Part shown: positions 10,870-22,522 of the stretch, in pieces
Layout of the letters: every line of letters starts with the position of its first letter
Position numbering within the stretch: position 1 is the stretch's first letter
DNA from: Sphaerulina vaccinii
Lineage: Eukaryota; Ascomycota; Dothideomycetes; Mycosphaerellales; Mycosphaerellaceae
DNA: 64,000 nt
Direction: 5' to 3'
Assembly (NCBI GenBank): GCA_022570795.1
Contig: JAKUDP010000002.1
Coordinates: 248,001 to 312,000, forward strand
The notes under the pieces: generated by a model
What the model saw: only the letters and a program-made list of their open reading frames with translations
Told to the model about the DNA's origin: nothing
The model's database searches: none
Translations under genes and position numbers: made by a program

Positions 10870-11181
10870 TGAGAGACGAGGCACGAACGACCGACTATCA
10901 TGAATCTCAGCGTTGACATTACGGAGACTTGATGGGCATTTATACGAGGGACGACCGCATAATGCTGCCGATGTATAGCCAGACACATCGTCAATATGAA
11001 ACACGGAGATCAAACACGCGAAGCACTCTATACAGAACGTGCGAAAAGACCTCTACCACATTTCATAGTTTCGAACTGGCATTGCCTATAAGTCAGTGGT
11101 AAGTCATGCCCGAGCTGCTCTTTCCACTCCATACTCTCATTCTCTCCGCCACTCCACATCTATCTCTACCTCACCGTCAAG
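10870..11181 (+). promoter_or_regulatory. 5' region of the small secreted protein gene
   Basis: 312 bases containing the PROPPIN 3' flank, then a CT-rich leader (11115-11170) just before ATG 11182, as is common for fungal secreted proteins. Confidence 0.45.
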
Positions 11182-11712
11182 ATGCACTTCACCACTCTCC
11201 TCACAGCCCTAACAGCCACACTGGTCACCGCAACTCTCGACCCAGCAACATCAAACTCTAAAGGCCGCTGCCCAACAACTTTCAACTGCAGCGCAACAAA
11301 AGTCTCCAAAGCGATCCAAGCAGCAGAATGTTCTCACAACACTCGCACGAGCAAGACTCAGACTTTCGCTGTCTTTATCACTGATCATCAATATGATGGG
11401 AATAATGGGTACATATCATTCCACCTCGCCCCACTCACACTTCAAGCGATCATGAGCTAGTGAAAGAGAAAGTGCTGACTCGCTGACGCTCGCAGATATC
11501 CCTACGGAACTTGTTCAGCCTACACATGTGAACCTCCCGCTACTCCAGGACAAATGGAAGACAATGAAGATTGTTGGACTTTCTTCTGGGAGGAGGGGTA
11601 TGGAAAGGAAGAAGGTGAGGGGGCTGGGTGTATTAAGGATCCAGGGACTGGGGAGTGTGGATGTGAGGATAGTGATGGGACTTTTATTAGCGGGAGTGAT
11701 AGTTGTACTTGA
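11182..11712 (+). CDS. small secreted cysteine-rich protein (effector candidate)
   Basis: Exons 11182-11408 and 11496-11712 (87-nt intron, GTACAT..GCAG); 147 aa. An N-terminal signal peptide (MHFTTLLTALTATLVTA) precedes a mature chain with ten Cys, an even number suited to five disulfides. Exon 2 is acidic (EDNEDC, WEEG, GEGAG). Splicing matters: unspliced translation stops at 11460 and loses seven of the ten Cys. No known domain was recognised. Size, Cys content and position beside a repeat array fit the usual description of apoplastic effectors, but function is inferred only from these traits. Confidence 0.72.
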
Positions 11713-11837
11713 AGTGAGGGGGTGGAGGGGCGGAGGGGCGAGGAGATGGGAAGTGTGAAGTTAGTGTGAAAAAACGGTGTGATGTTGGCTGGCGTCGTAT
11801 GGAGGGTCATATACGAGTCGTAGCTTGATTTTCTCCA

Positions 11838-13002
11838 CAGTCGTCTTGGTCCCGCGACAGAGTCAGTAAGTCGTCGGGAGAGCTGATGCTTGACAATGAA
11901 GAACTGCTATACAGCACAACGAGATCATACGTTTGAGCTGGTCATATCCGCTTACACCTGCAGCCATGCGGAAAAGGATGATTGTTTGCTTCCAGGCCGC
12001 ACATATCCGTTCTGATTGGGACCGGCGTATGTAAGTCGCTTGGTGCGGTTATACATGTCGCTTTTTTTGATCTACAGCAGCGCGTCCAGAAGTAGACTTC
12101 ATATGTGATTGGTGAGCCAGATCCTCCAACAGTCGTCATTAGCACAGTGGCGAAGCCAGTAAGTCGTCAGTTTAGCTGATGCCTGAGAATGAAGAGACTA
12201 CGACCGCGCAATCATAAGGTCACCGATTCGACCTGAAGTGTTTCGGTCTGGATCCCCACCAACGCGTGCACGGGCGATTGTTTTATCTTTTGCTTCTGCA
12301 TCGATGAGGCGCAGTAGCTCTCATATACAAGCCGCCACTTACTCTTCTCAACAGTCGTCCGCGGTCTAGCGGTAAGACCGTAAGTCGCTGGCAAAGCTGG
12401 TGCTACTCAAGTCCATACCTAAGAGGACTCTTTCTCACAAGCATGCAGTGATAAATGTCTCTATATGTGGATGATGCATCTATCGGGCGATTGTTTTGCT
12501 CTTCGCTGACTCCTTTTGCGAAAACGACTTCGATCTTTCGCTTCTGACCAAATCTGTATGCTTGAGCATCATATGCCATCCCAATCTTCTCTCTTCAACA
12601 GTCGTCCTTGGTCTAGCGTAAGATCATAAGTCGCCATGAATTTGGTGCTAGTCAACAACTTCAGATATCTCAGGCTCGAGGTAAGAATTGCCTCACTCTC
12701 TCTGATACCACGCCCAATGCGTGCGATTGTTTTGCTTTCCGTGTTGACGTGTACTTCCTTGCGCATACTGAATGCTAGACTGCTCTTTTGGCTTCCACCA
12801 TGCCCGGACAAGTGAGAGTTCATGTACGATCTCAACTTTGCTCTTCTCAATAGTCGTCGTTGGTCTAGTGGGAATGTCGTAAGTCGCCACGGACTTGGTG
12901 CTAGACAACGTAGCGAGACTGCTTCGCTGGTTACGGCTTGATTTGCCGTACCTCGTACCTCGAGGTTGCTTGCGATGCCCAGCACCAGGCGATCATTTTG
13001 CT
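11838..13002. repeat. degenerate tandem array, five ~250-bp units
   Basis: Two markers alternate five times. Marker A (CAGTCGTC, TAGTCGTC in the last) starts at 11838, 12130, 12352, 12599 and 12851; marker B (GCGATTGTTTTGCT-like) at 11977, 12274, 12487, 12723 and 12989. Spacings are 213-297. After marker A, units 3-5 carry a GGTCTAGCGGTAAGAC-like block similar to a tRNA A box. All units then carry TAAGTCG (GTAAGTCG in four). No B box or full tRNA fold is evident. Minus-strand frames across the units share short peptide blocks, but these follow from the repeat and none looks like a gene. Confidence 0.75.
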
Positions 13003-13607
13003 TCAAGTCTGTACTTTTTGCCTCTTCAACCACACTTCTGATGAGGTGAAAGTACAACGCCATAAAGTAGACGACCTCCATTCAGGTAGGCCGCCTCATC
13101 AAACAATGAATTTGTTCTCTTGCCTGCTCGGTCAAGATATGATCTACACACGGGAGTCGACTTGCGCTCATGACAGTACAATGGTGGTCGCTATCCCTAA
13201 AACAATCGACAAAAAGGCCCACGCAGTCCTTCACGATGCAATCCAACACACACGAAACTCCTTTTTCCGCGTGTATGCCCGCGCTGAAACCCCACGTCGA
13301 ACGCCCCACGTCGTTTCTACCCCAATCAAACGAGTTTGTCCTCTTGTTACAGAATATACGCAGTCATGGCACGCCCCTCGCAAAGCGAATGTCTCTCCTG
13401 AATCCGTCGCGGCGCGTTGTCCTTCGATTGCCTCTTGTCGAGAGCTGAGCTCGGCACAGCCTGGATCGGGTTGGCGGCCAGTGACGGCACGCAATGATGT
13501 CGTCCTCCTCGGCTCGGCGCATAGGCTGTCCTGCTAAGACATTGTGTTACCACTCCTTTGGCATTGTACATATTTCATGTGGAAGCATCATGGAGAGTCC
13601 TGCTCGT
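13003..13607. other. intergenic, 3' side of the nucleotidyltransferase gene
   Basis: About 600 bases after the array. Plus-strand frames exist but show no domain, no splice-supported structure and no plausible start. Nothing recognised. Confidence 0.45.
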
Positions 13608-16600
13608 CTAGCCGCCTTTCCTTTCAAAGTCGTTGGGCGGCAGAGTCTGTCCATTGGCCGCCTTGGTGCTCGCAGTCGACTTGCTCTTCTTGTGCTTGCT
13701 CTTGCTACCAGGAGCTGTCTGCCACTCGTTGTTGGGCGCCGGCTTATACGGAGGTATCTCTTGTATCGTGACACCTCTACTGACTTGGGCTGTTCTTGCT
13801 GGAGCTGTTGCTGCTGGTGCACTACCTTTTTGCTCCTGGCCGACCTTGGCCCCAGGCTTCGCGTGCTGTTTCTCACCCATAGCTTGCTTGGCATCAGCAA
13901 CCTTAGCATTCTTGGGCAGTCCATTCATCTTCGGCGATTCGTGATTAAAAACTCCTCTGGCGTGTGTTGGCGACGGCGTCGTGGGAAGCTCAACGACTGG
14001 AGAGAGCATAGGAGGTGTGACTGGGTTGAGACCGTGATGCCCATTAATGCCGTTCATGTACACGCCATTGGGTGATAGAGTGGCTCGTGCGTCTGGCATT
14101 GGCTTCTGCGATGGCGATATGCTTTCGCCTGGCGGCATGAGGTCGCTGGCGCGACGCTCCAGCCTTGCCTGCTCAAAATCTGTCCTGATCTGCATTGGGC
14201 GATACCTTAGCATGTCCTCTGATTGCATTGAAAAAGGCGACTCGTTCTGAAGCTGGATGCCTGGTCCCGCAACACCGTTTGTCAGAGTCTGCTCGACAGG
14301 CTTGGGTATAGTATTCCGTGTCGATCCATTGACTATTACCGGACCGCCCGCGCTGCCATTGACCATGACTGGTGCAGATGGCTTGTTGGCCTTTGACACT
14401 GATCCCGGGTGGAGCTGTCCATTCGTTGCAGGACTTTGGACTATTGTCGCAGGCTCAACATCCAAGTCTCCCTGCACCGACAACCCGCGTGGATGACTCA
14501 GAGGCGAAGGCGAGCGTGAGTATTGTCGTCCGTTGATTATGGCTGGCGCCAGATCGTCCGGCGTTACTCTCCTCTGTCTATGCGTAGGTGGATCTCTCAA
14601 TGTCATGGCTGGTGGCGGTATCTGACTTGCACTCGCAAAGTGCTGAGGACCGAGTTGTGGCGAGCTGAAGTAGCCAATGTACTCCTTGGGCTGTGTGCTA
14701 TCCAGAACACCAGGGAATTGTGCGCTCGAGGGCAGCTGCAGACCAGGATGGCCAGCATGCAGCTGCGACACAGCACGATAGTTGCCAAGAGCTCCTGAAA
14801 CATCATACCCAGGATGTACGTGTTGCTGGAAGGTCAGCGGATGTGGCAAAGAGCGTCCTGGCTGAGACTGCGACCTAGCAGAGCTCGCCGAGGCGTCTGG
14901 GACACTGAATCGATGTACAGTTCGCCGCGCTGGCATCGCAGCCACCAGCGAAGGTGACGAAGGGTTGGTGTTTATGCCTTCGACCTGACGCGCCTGCGAC
15001 ATGGGCGAAGGTGGTGGATATCGAGGTACTCCTGGGTAGTGGTAGAGATACCCAGGCAGCAGAGGTGCCGACTGTGGTGGATGATCACCGAGTCGGGGAC
15101 TCGCAAGTCCGTTTGCATACTGCCTGGGCCGTGGTGAACCAGCAAGATCGCCACCTCTGGCCGCATTCGCATTGTGTGACTGCCTTTCCAGCTGTTGTCG
15201 CAGAGCATCTTGTTGGGCCTGTAAGAATGCGTATTGCTGAAACAGCTGTTCGTGTAGATTCCCTTTCAGCTGGAAATAGTCGTTAGGATTGCCACCTGGA
15301 GGTGGACTGAATGGCAGACCAGGACGATGATGGCTATACGCAGCACCACTAGATGCTCTGCGATTCCCAGCCCTCTGCCCGGACGTCTGTCGATTGTTCT
15401 TACGAGATCGACCAGTGCCTTGTTCCTGTATCGTCCTGTTCGTCTGTGATACACTCCTCCTCAAAGTTGGCTTGGGCTGTGGCTTGGGTCGTTCGAATAT
15501 CGTCCGCGGTTGTTCCGGTGGAAATATAAACTCCTCGCAGCACTTGGTCAGCTGTAAGCCGTCCGCAAGAAGATCAAAGGCACGTCTGATTTCTTGGTGA
15601 ATGCCATTCCAGGCATAGTCGTCCGCGGAATTGCCCAGATTTCGATCCTTAGTGAAAGGTTCTTCGACACATAGCCGCACTCGCGACTCCTTATCCTGGA
15701 AATTGTTCACATCCCATCCTTTACTTTTCCTCGTTATAGCTCGCCCTTCCCGCACACAAACAACGTACTTTGAGTATTCGAACTCGTAGCCGTAATGTCG
15801 AAAGAACTGAAATAGCAGTTCGGCTATCGTTTCTTTGTTCTCCGATCGGAACCCCTTCCTTTTGATCGCTTCTATGTCGTCTGCGAAGTCCGATAGCGCG
15901 CCAGATTCCAGTCTCGTACAGCAATCAGGATGTTCTTCTGCAATCTTCTGCAGAGATGGCAATACCGGTGGATTTCGCCTTTGCAAGAAGTTGATTATCA
16001 TGCAGATCCATGTATAAGAGCTAATGGTGCCACCATATGCTGAGGCAATGTCAGCACAAACTTACACGCACTTCACATAAACAGACTTACCAGCATCATT
16101 CAATAGTCGACATTTCGTCCAGTGCTTGATGATCTTGGCTATGGTGCGTACCCGCTTGTCCAATTGCACATATGTCTTGATCATACGTGTATTCGAAAGA
16201 GCGAGGGAGTTGTTGACATTCAAGTCCACTGACAACCGCAGCTCGGGATCCCAGCACTTAACAATGGGCACTTTGGCATTTGGTCGACAGATGACCTTGA
16301 CCATGCCATCTGAAATGTGTCAGCCTCAAGATTCCCTCGCGACGCCAGTTGCGCGCAGCATTTGTCCGGACCACATACTGTTGTTCAGCACCTCAGCCAG
16401 CGAATGCATTGACTGCAGCTGTTTGAGATCTGTTGTTATGCAAATGTCCACATCCGAATCTTTCGAATACAGGAGGTTTCCTGAAGATCCAAATACGTTC
16501 ACACGAATGTCGTTTCCAGGCCATTTCTCTTTCAAGATTCGTTCCAGCTTCACGATCAGTTTCTCGCGTCTGTCATCGCTGTCTATGTCTGGTAGTAATT

Positions 16601-17000
16601 GGTCGTAGAGGAACATCATATCAGCAGACAGCCTCTTCTGGTCGTCCGGACTCAGCGTCTTCTTTGGCTCTTTCTTGGGTGCCGCCAGTTCTTCATTGCC
16701 ACCGTCGACATAGGGTATGCGTCGTTTCCGAAACTCGCTTCCAGCCTCGAACGCACACACGCCGGTGACAGCCCTATTCGGCTTCAGGCTGTCCACTGCT
16801 TCGGAAGCCACGGAGTGTGGCGACTGGTTAGCAAGACCTCGATGTGGTGAAGGCGACCTGGAGTGAAAACGATGGCTAATGTCGCGCGGCCTCTGGTGAG
16901 GCGTCGAGGGCACAGAGCTGCTGGTATGCGAATGTAGGCCGGGTCGTGGTATTGTCGCCTGGGGCTGTTCAAATCTGGAGCCATTTGGTAGGCCTGCCAT
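13608..17000 (-). CDS. Cid1/CutA-type terminal nucleotidyltransferase (PAP/25A family)
   Basis: Exons 17000-16379, 16309-16091, 16039-13608 (introns 69 and 51 nt); 1,090 aa. Phases agree, and the third junction gives NDAAYGGTISSYTWICMI, typical of the family. The catalytic centre is FGSSGNLLYSKDSDVDI in exon 1 (GS...DxD). Exon 2 has AKVPIVKCWDPELRLSVDL, with the third carboxylate. Exon 3 starts with the helical domain and the PAP-associated segment (LLFQFFRHYGYEFEY). About 600 C-terminal residues are Pro/Ser/Gln-rich and look disordered. Members add U or C/U tails to RNA 3' ends and feed decapping and decay (Cid1, Aspergillus CutA/CutB). ATG 17000 is the only Met of the upstream open frame and has a good context. 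Confidence 0.87.
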
Positions 17001-18560
17001 GGCTCGACAGTTCTCCTGTGTCACCGGCGCGATCCCACAGTGATTGTGCTCAAGAGTGCCGCTCCCATGGGCCACGGCGGTGGTTGGCAGCGACGTGCCA
17101 GAGCGAGGAAGGTGCGTCGTTTTGCAAAGAGAAAGACCGACTAAGGTCACGTCTCGAGCGAGTGCAGTAGTGTGCAGTGGTACCGGGAGTGGTCGCTGCG
17201 TGGGAAGAATAGGTGCGGTGTCTCGTTGGGGATGTTCGCCACTCGCCAGCGTCGTGGAGGGGTGGTAGAGGTGTCGGAGGTGGTGATGGTGACTGCAAAA
17301 GTTGGTCCAGTGGTGAGTAAATGTGCCGTTCGTGTGTGCGGAAGTGTGAATAGTCAGTGGTAGCGCTCTTTCTCGTGTCGGACCCCTGCGAGGCGCTGGA
17401 GATTGGTCTGAATTCTGAACAAACACAGACAAGCCCTCGCCAAACGCAGTCCAGGCCAACAACGCGCTGTGCTGAAATCGCCGGGGGTCTTTCCTGATGA
17501 CTGACTGACTGAGATCGGAGAGCAATGTCGTTTCCGTGCGTACGCGATGGTCGTCGTCGTCGGTCAGAGTCAGGGAGGGGCGCTTCGAGAAGGTCACAGC
17601 ACTGCGACCTGTCCGTAATCCTTTCACACTTTCGCGTGGCTGATGAAAGACAATGAGCGCTCCTCGAGATTGCGGCTAACTTTGGTGCCCCCTGCTACAG
17701 CTGCGCGGACAAGAGCACAACTAACACGCAACGGCAAGTGGTAGCACAGCGAGTGGGATGCACGAACATAGGTACCGGTCAATGGGCGTGGGACTTGGTG
17801 ATCTGATCGCTCCCTCACGACCGCGGCGCGTCACTGGCGATGATGGCAATCCTCATCTCGAAACATCTCCATTAAACTCACTCCCTGGCTACTAACCGGG
17901 TCTCTCAATACGGAACATCAAACAACGCCACTCTCCTCTGCCAATTCGCACTCTCATCAGTCGACATCACGTCCAGAAATGCGCCTCATCGACATGCTAC
18001 AGCATCCTCGTGGCTGATGCAGCCCGAAGGCATGTCAGCAGTCGTGTAACAGTCAGAGAAGGGCTGAGCATGCTGACTGATGACAGGAGAATAGAACACT
18101 TCTAACCTTCAGCTGCGTTCATTCGGAAATGCTGCACTTTCCTACATACGACAATATGCTATCTCGCGCCTTAGTGTTCATATCGCACAACAGACGCGTC
18201 GCCATGCACCTACATCTGCAAAGCGCTTTCATACACTCCCTGCAAGCTCCAGGAACAAAGAACCTTTAGCTATACATTCGCATACGGTAAGATAGGTCTG
18301 GTACATTCGGCCTAGACCCATCATTCATCGTTTCGAAAGCGAGCTTCGCGAGCTTCGCGAGCTTCTCGGCTTTTGACGCGGATGTGTTCAGATATATACA
18401 ATGACTTGCACGATCGCTAGATTATGTACTCAGTCTGCTCGCCTCCAACATGGCACATGTACATGGTCTGCTTCACCATCGTTCATTCATCGCTCATAAT
18501 TTCGGTCATCGTCTCATCCATCCTCTCTTCATTCTTCCTCGTCACTCTTCTTCACATCAC
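17001..18560. other. intergenic, long 5' region of the nucleotidyltransferase
   Basis: 1.56 kb. The minus frame stays open to 17627, but its first codon is GTG and its composition is His/Thr/Pro low complexity, so it is read as leader. A short direct repeat (GCGAGCTTC, three times) sits at 18339-18366. No gene or RNA was recognised. Confidence 0.5.
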
Positions 18561-19314
18561 CTAAAACTTACACAACGCCTGCAAGCTCTCCTTAGTCTTC
18601 CCATTCCACTCCTTAACCAACCCACTCATCGCCTTAAACTCCCCAATCCCCGCATCACCCATCATCTCATACATCAAACTCTCACTACTCGTCACAACAG
18701 CCCCCTCAGCCCTCAACCTCGCCAACGCGATAGGTATTTCCTGCGGATTACAACTACTCACCCCATCCGCAACAACATAAACTTTATGTCCAGCTTTCAA
18801 AAGATCCAAAGTAGTCTGCGTAACACAAATATGTGATTCGATCCCGACAATTATACATTCCCTCTTCTCATTCCCGAGACTTTTCTGGAAAGCGTCCTGA
18901 ACTTCGGACGTCCACATGGAGAATTTCGATTTATCCGCGTGGATTATTGTTTTTACTCCATTTTCGCTGTCTAGACCGAGTTCTGGACACGTTTCTCCAA
19001 GTTTTCCGCGTAATTGTGTGGTTGCGATGACAGGTATCGAGAGGATTTGGCTAGCTTTCAATAGCTTTTGTGTGGTAGCAATGACTGCTGGATAGTTGTA
19101 TATGGCTTTTGCGAACTTTTCTTGTAAATCGCAAATACTAATAGGGTTCGGCATCAGTCAGAAAAATGGCTGAAGTCAGGTTCGGAGTGGTAGGGTTTGT
19201 TCGACGTACAATAGGACTGGTTTAACTATCGGTAATTCATCAGGTTAGCGAACGTTGAACATTGGTGTTCTGGAGGTGTTGCGATGTACCCAGTCGTCGG
19301 GATGGAGCTGCCAT
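18561..19314 (-). CDS. isochorismatase-family cysteine hydrolase (ISOC1/2-like)
   Basis: Three exons, two tiny: 19314-19290 (25 nt), 19225-19210 (16 nt) and 19137-18561; 205 aa. They join to MAAPSRRLVKPVLFICDLQE, restoring the conserved LFxCDLQEKF start that a single-exon reading from ATG 19154 would lose. Introns are 64 nt (GTACAT..CGATAG, with a CTAAC branch site) and 72 nt (GTACGT..TTAG). The fold has Asp in CDLQ, Lys in ADKSKFSMW and the nucleophile-position Cys in GIESHICVTQT, so the Asp-Lys-Cys triad is complete. The natural substrate of this branch is not known; homologues are often mitochondrial or cytosolic. Confidence 0.82.
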
Positions 19315-19603
19315 GTTTCTGCTCTCCTGTCTCTCACAGTACTATGTCTCGAATAATGGTCAGCGCCTGTGAAGATGTGAACGTGATGTTCTTCTGAAGA
19401 GAGTGGATTGGATTGGAGAACACCCCTCCATCCCATCACACGAGGCTCCCATGCACTCCGCGTTTGTCCGCATTATCCGCGGCGCCAAATGCAGCATGAC
19501 GCACCGAGATCCGATCGTGGGGATTGGAATAGGGTCTTGCTGACTTATCAATATCGTAATACGCCAAGGGATATGCTATTGTGCTGTACCATGCTTACTG
19601 CAA

Positions 19604-21740
19604 TCAAACTATGTCGTTCGTCCGCCATTCGGACGATTCGTTGACGCCATGGTGTCCTTCGATATCAGACATACGAATACGATGAGGCTCTCGAATCGTC
19701 TGCGACCTCGACGGTGCATGATGATCTTGTGTTTGGATGTGGTGATCTTGCAAAACCCGTTCGGCAGATTCGTCTGATGACTTCTTCTCGGATGCTGCGT
19801 CTTCTGCATCACCTCGACTCGACTCAGGTGCGACAGGGTGGGCACCTCTCATGACCGACTCATGATCGCTCGCGCCATTCGAGTGCTGCCAACAACGTTC
19901 CGCATCAACAAAATCACGACTACGCCCAACCTCCGCATCTACATACGACCCCTCTTCCATAGGCAGAATATTCTTAACCTGCTTCCTCTCCGCCAGAGAG
20001 ATCCCAAGCAAAGCAGCATAAAGGTACTCCAAAATACTCGGAATCCAGATTGTAACAGCAATAAGCTGGCCGAAAGTCCATGATACGCTGGAGTTCAACG
20101 CACTCAATTCGCCATTCGTGAGGAGCCGCACAAACATCGTCAATGTCAAGCCTGCCATCACAAATTCAGCGATTTCGAGCTTCAGGCTGTATTTGGCGAC
20201 TTGTGCTATGGCTCGCTCGGCCTTCGACTCAGTGCTCCGGAGGGTTGAGCGACGACGTGGGCGGATACTGTTGAGCTCGATGTCTGCAGGTGCTGCGCTT
20301 GTCTGGCGTGAAAGGCCGATGCTCGGGAGGGTCAGGCAATTGGATTGCCTGATGATCATCAGAATCATCGCTAGAACGCAGATGCCCATGGAAGTTGCTT
20401 CGAAGTAGGTGAATCTGTGGCTGTCCTTCTTCAGGCAAAAGGTTGCTGGTGACCGGCCACCGCAAGCTGGAAGGTCGTGTTCAGTCGGCCTCATATGGTG
20501 GAGGTTGTCCAATGTCATTCGTGTCATTGTCCAGGTTCCACATGAGATCAAGAGTGCCAGGACAGACAGACAAGTCGTGTACCAGCTTTTCTTGTTCGCA
20601 GCATGGAGCATATAAAGTCCAAAGGTGAGACATATGATGCCTGTCGCGGCCACATCTCCCAGAAGGTCGACAGTGAGGTGCATCTCTTGCAAGCCATCAG
20701 CATCGAACATGCTGCCATCACTTGCTAGTGCGCCAATCGCTGTACCCTGCAGAGTGAGGGTGAACCAAGATTGCGATCGCTGAAACTCCGAAAGGCCAGA
20801 TATGAGTGCAGCAGACTGATGTGAGTTGTCCAGTCTCTCTTGCACCTTCTCCGCTCGCTCTTTCGCACGATCATAGCCTTCGAACGGGATGAAGCACGCG
20901 ATCGTGCCGAATCTGATCCAATTTGTCATGAATCGCGCATGCAGCCAGCAGTAAACCAGAATGCTGAGCTGGGTGAGGTAGCCGAGATACACTCCAACAC
21001 CGCCCACATCCATGTTTGGTCCTACCTGAATCCTGGAGCATGCCGAGTCGAGGAAGTCTCGATGAAGTCTGGTATCCCTACACCACAGGTATAGTCAGCA
21101 GGTATATTTTGAGCAGAGAGATGGCCGGCTGCTGGGGCCGAACTTGGTCGTAGACTTACCAGCTGTACTCGGAGTCCACAGCATTGCTGAAGTTGCTGGC
21201 ACAGCTACCATTGCCTTCCGCATCCCACGTGGGCCAAGTCTTTTTACAGTAGTCGATCATACAGAGTTTGATCGGGTTCTCATAGAGGGTGCTGTTCACT
21301 TGCGATTTTGGCAGATAGCCCAAATCCAGAGCGTGTTGTCCCCCAGAATTCGTGAGATAGCCAGATTCGAGCAACTCGGAGACTCGCGAATATGCCATGC
21401 AGTTGTGTATAGTGTTGGGATCAGCCCAGATGACCCCTGGCCGTTGGCAAGCATCGGAGCAGTTGTTGTTACTGGTGCTGTTCGTGTCCGTGATATAATT
21501 ACATCCTTCCTGGTACAGATTGATGATAGCTGTGTCGGTCGTGTTGTCCCAGACTTGTGCGGCTTCTTGCAGCGAGAATATGCCGAGTCGGTTAGGCTGG
21601 ATATCGATATGAGCCATCTCAAGCAGCGAAAGATGAACAGTCGCGCTCTGTCTGTGATGGCGGTGGCTTGGAGAGTGCTCGTTAGAAGAGAAGCAGAGAA
21701 ACTTATGTTGACTTACAGCCGGGGTTCGAGGGTCTGACAT
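19604..21740 (-). CDS. polytopic membrane protein with Cys/N-glycan-rich N-terminal domain
   Basis: Exons 21740-21160 and 21077-19604 (82-nt intron, GTAAGT..GTAG; a Trp codon is split). The first ~180 residues have many Cys and N-glycosylation sites (NTT, NST, NGS), so they are probably extracytoplasmic. The rest has about seven hydrophobic helices (YLTQLSILVYCWLHARF, GIICLTFGLYMLH, CLSVLALLISC, ICVLAMILMII and others) and an acidic, charged C-tail. A further 99-nt in-frame intron (21716-21618, GTAAGT..GAG) may be removed near the start, or translation may begin at ATG 21617. The style matches a fungal family of unknown function; transport or sensing cannot be told apart. Confidence 0.7.
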
Positions 21741-22522
21741 CTATATGTCAGTGAGATACGCATATGTGTGAGTCGATATGAGGCAACGACATGGCAAAGA
21801 GGCAATCGCACTCAGCCACTTTCGCAGTCAAGACACCGGTCGATACATGTATGCCAGAACGTACATCAATGCCGGCCGACTCTATGCGGGTTGAAATGGT
21901 TCAAGGAGGAAGAGAAGTATCGATGATTTCTTGGAAAGGAGCCCTATCGGGTACAGACCTACGTGGCAGTGAGGACAGTCACAGCATTGTGCCGACAGAT
22001 CGTCGCTCGCGCCGCGTCCAGTGTACAATGCTGTGGAAATGCACATGACGGATGACTGGTACCTGGCCATGGCAATGCGGAAGATAGGAGGCAGTGTACT
22101 CGCGTAGGTGCAGCTTGCATGTGCGTCGTGCAGCCGTGTCGGGCTGAATCGTTGGAACGAGTCTCCACGGCAGCAAGGCTGCCCAGTCACTTGAGGCTGC
22201 AGCGATGTCTATTCTCCAGCCTTACCGGCGTTTTCCAGGTCTATTTGACACTGCTAGTGCTCGGTCAGTAAGCATGCCGGGCCAAGGATCCCGTGGTAGC
22301 AGCAGCGAGCCAGACAGGTCGCAGTCAGTGGCGCACAAGCCGTGGCATGTGCGACCTGCAAACAAGGACGAAGGCTTGTCGCGCCGCCTCTCACAAGGCA
22401 TTCGCGTCAGTCGCTGAACCAGATCCATGAGCAGAATATTCGCATTCAAGCGTCCGTGCTGCCTTTTGATGACTCGGGAGATGGCCAGCGCACATCTGCA
22501 AAGAGCCGATTTTCATGTCCAT
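21741..22522. other. intergenic, promoter side of the membrane-protein gene
   Basis: 782 bases between a minus-strand 5' end and a minus-strand 3' end. Only short frames on both strands; nothing recognised. Confidence 0.45.

Noticed and set aside
11838..12900. tRNA genes suggested by GGTCTAGTGG-type A boxes
   Set aside because: No B box at the right distance and no cloverleaf could be drawn; kept only as a finding on the repeat.
12569..13081. Minus-strand frames in the 250-bp array sharing short peptide blocks
   Set aside because: Similarity follows from the DNA repeat, the frames differ from unit to unit, and none has a start or domain.
17001..17627. N-terminal extension of the nucleotidyltransferase
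   Set aside because: No ATG upstream of 17000 in this frame (17627 is GTG) and the composition is leader-like.
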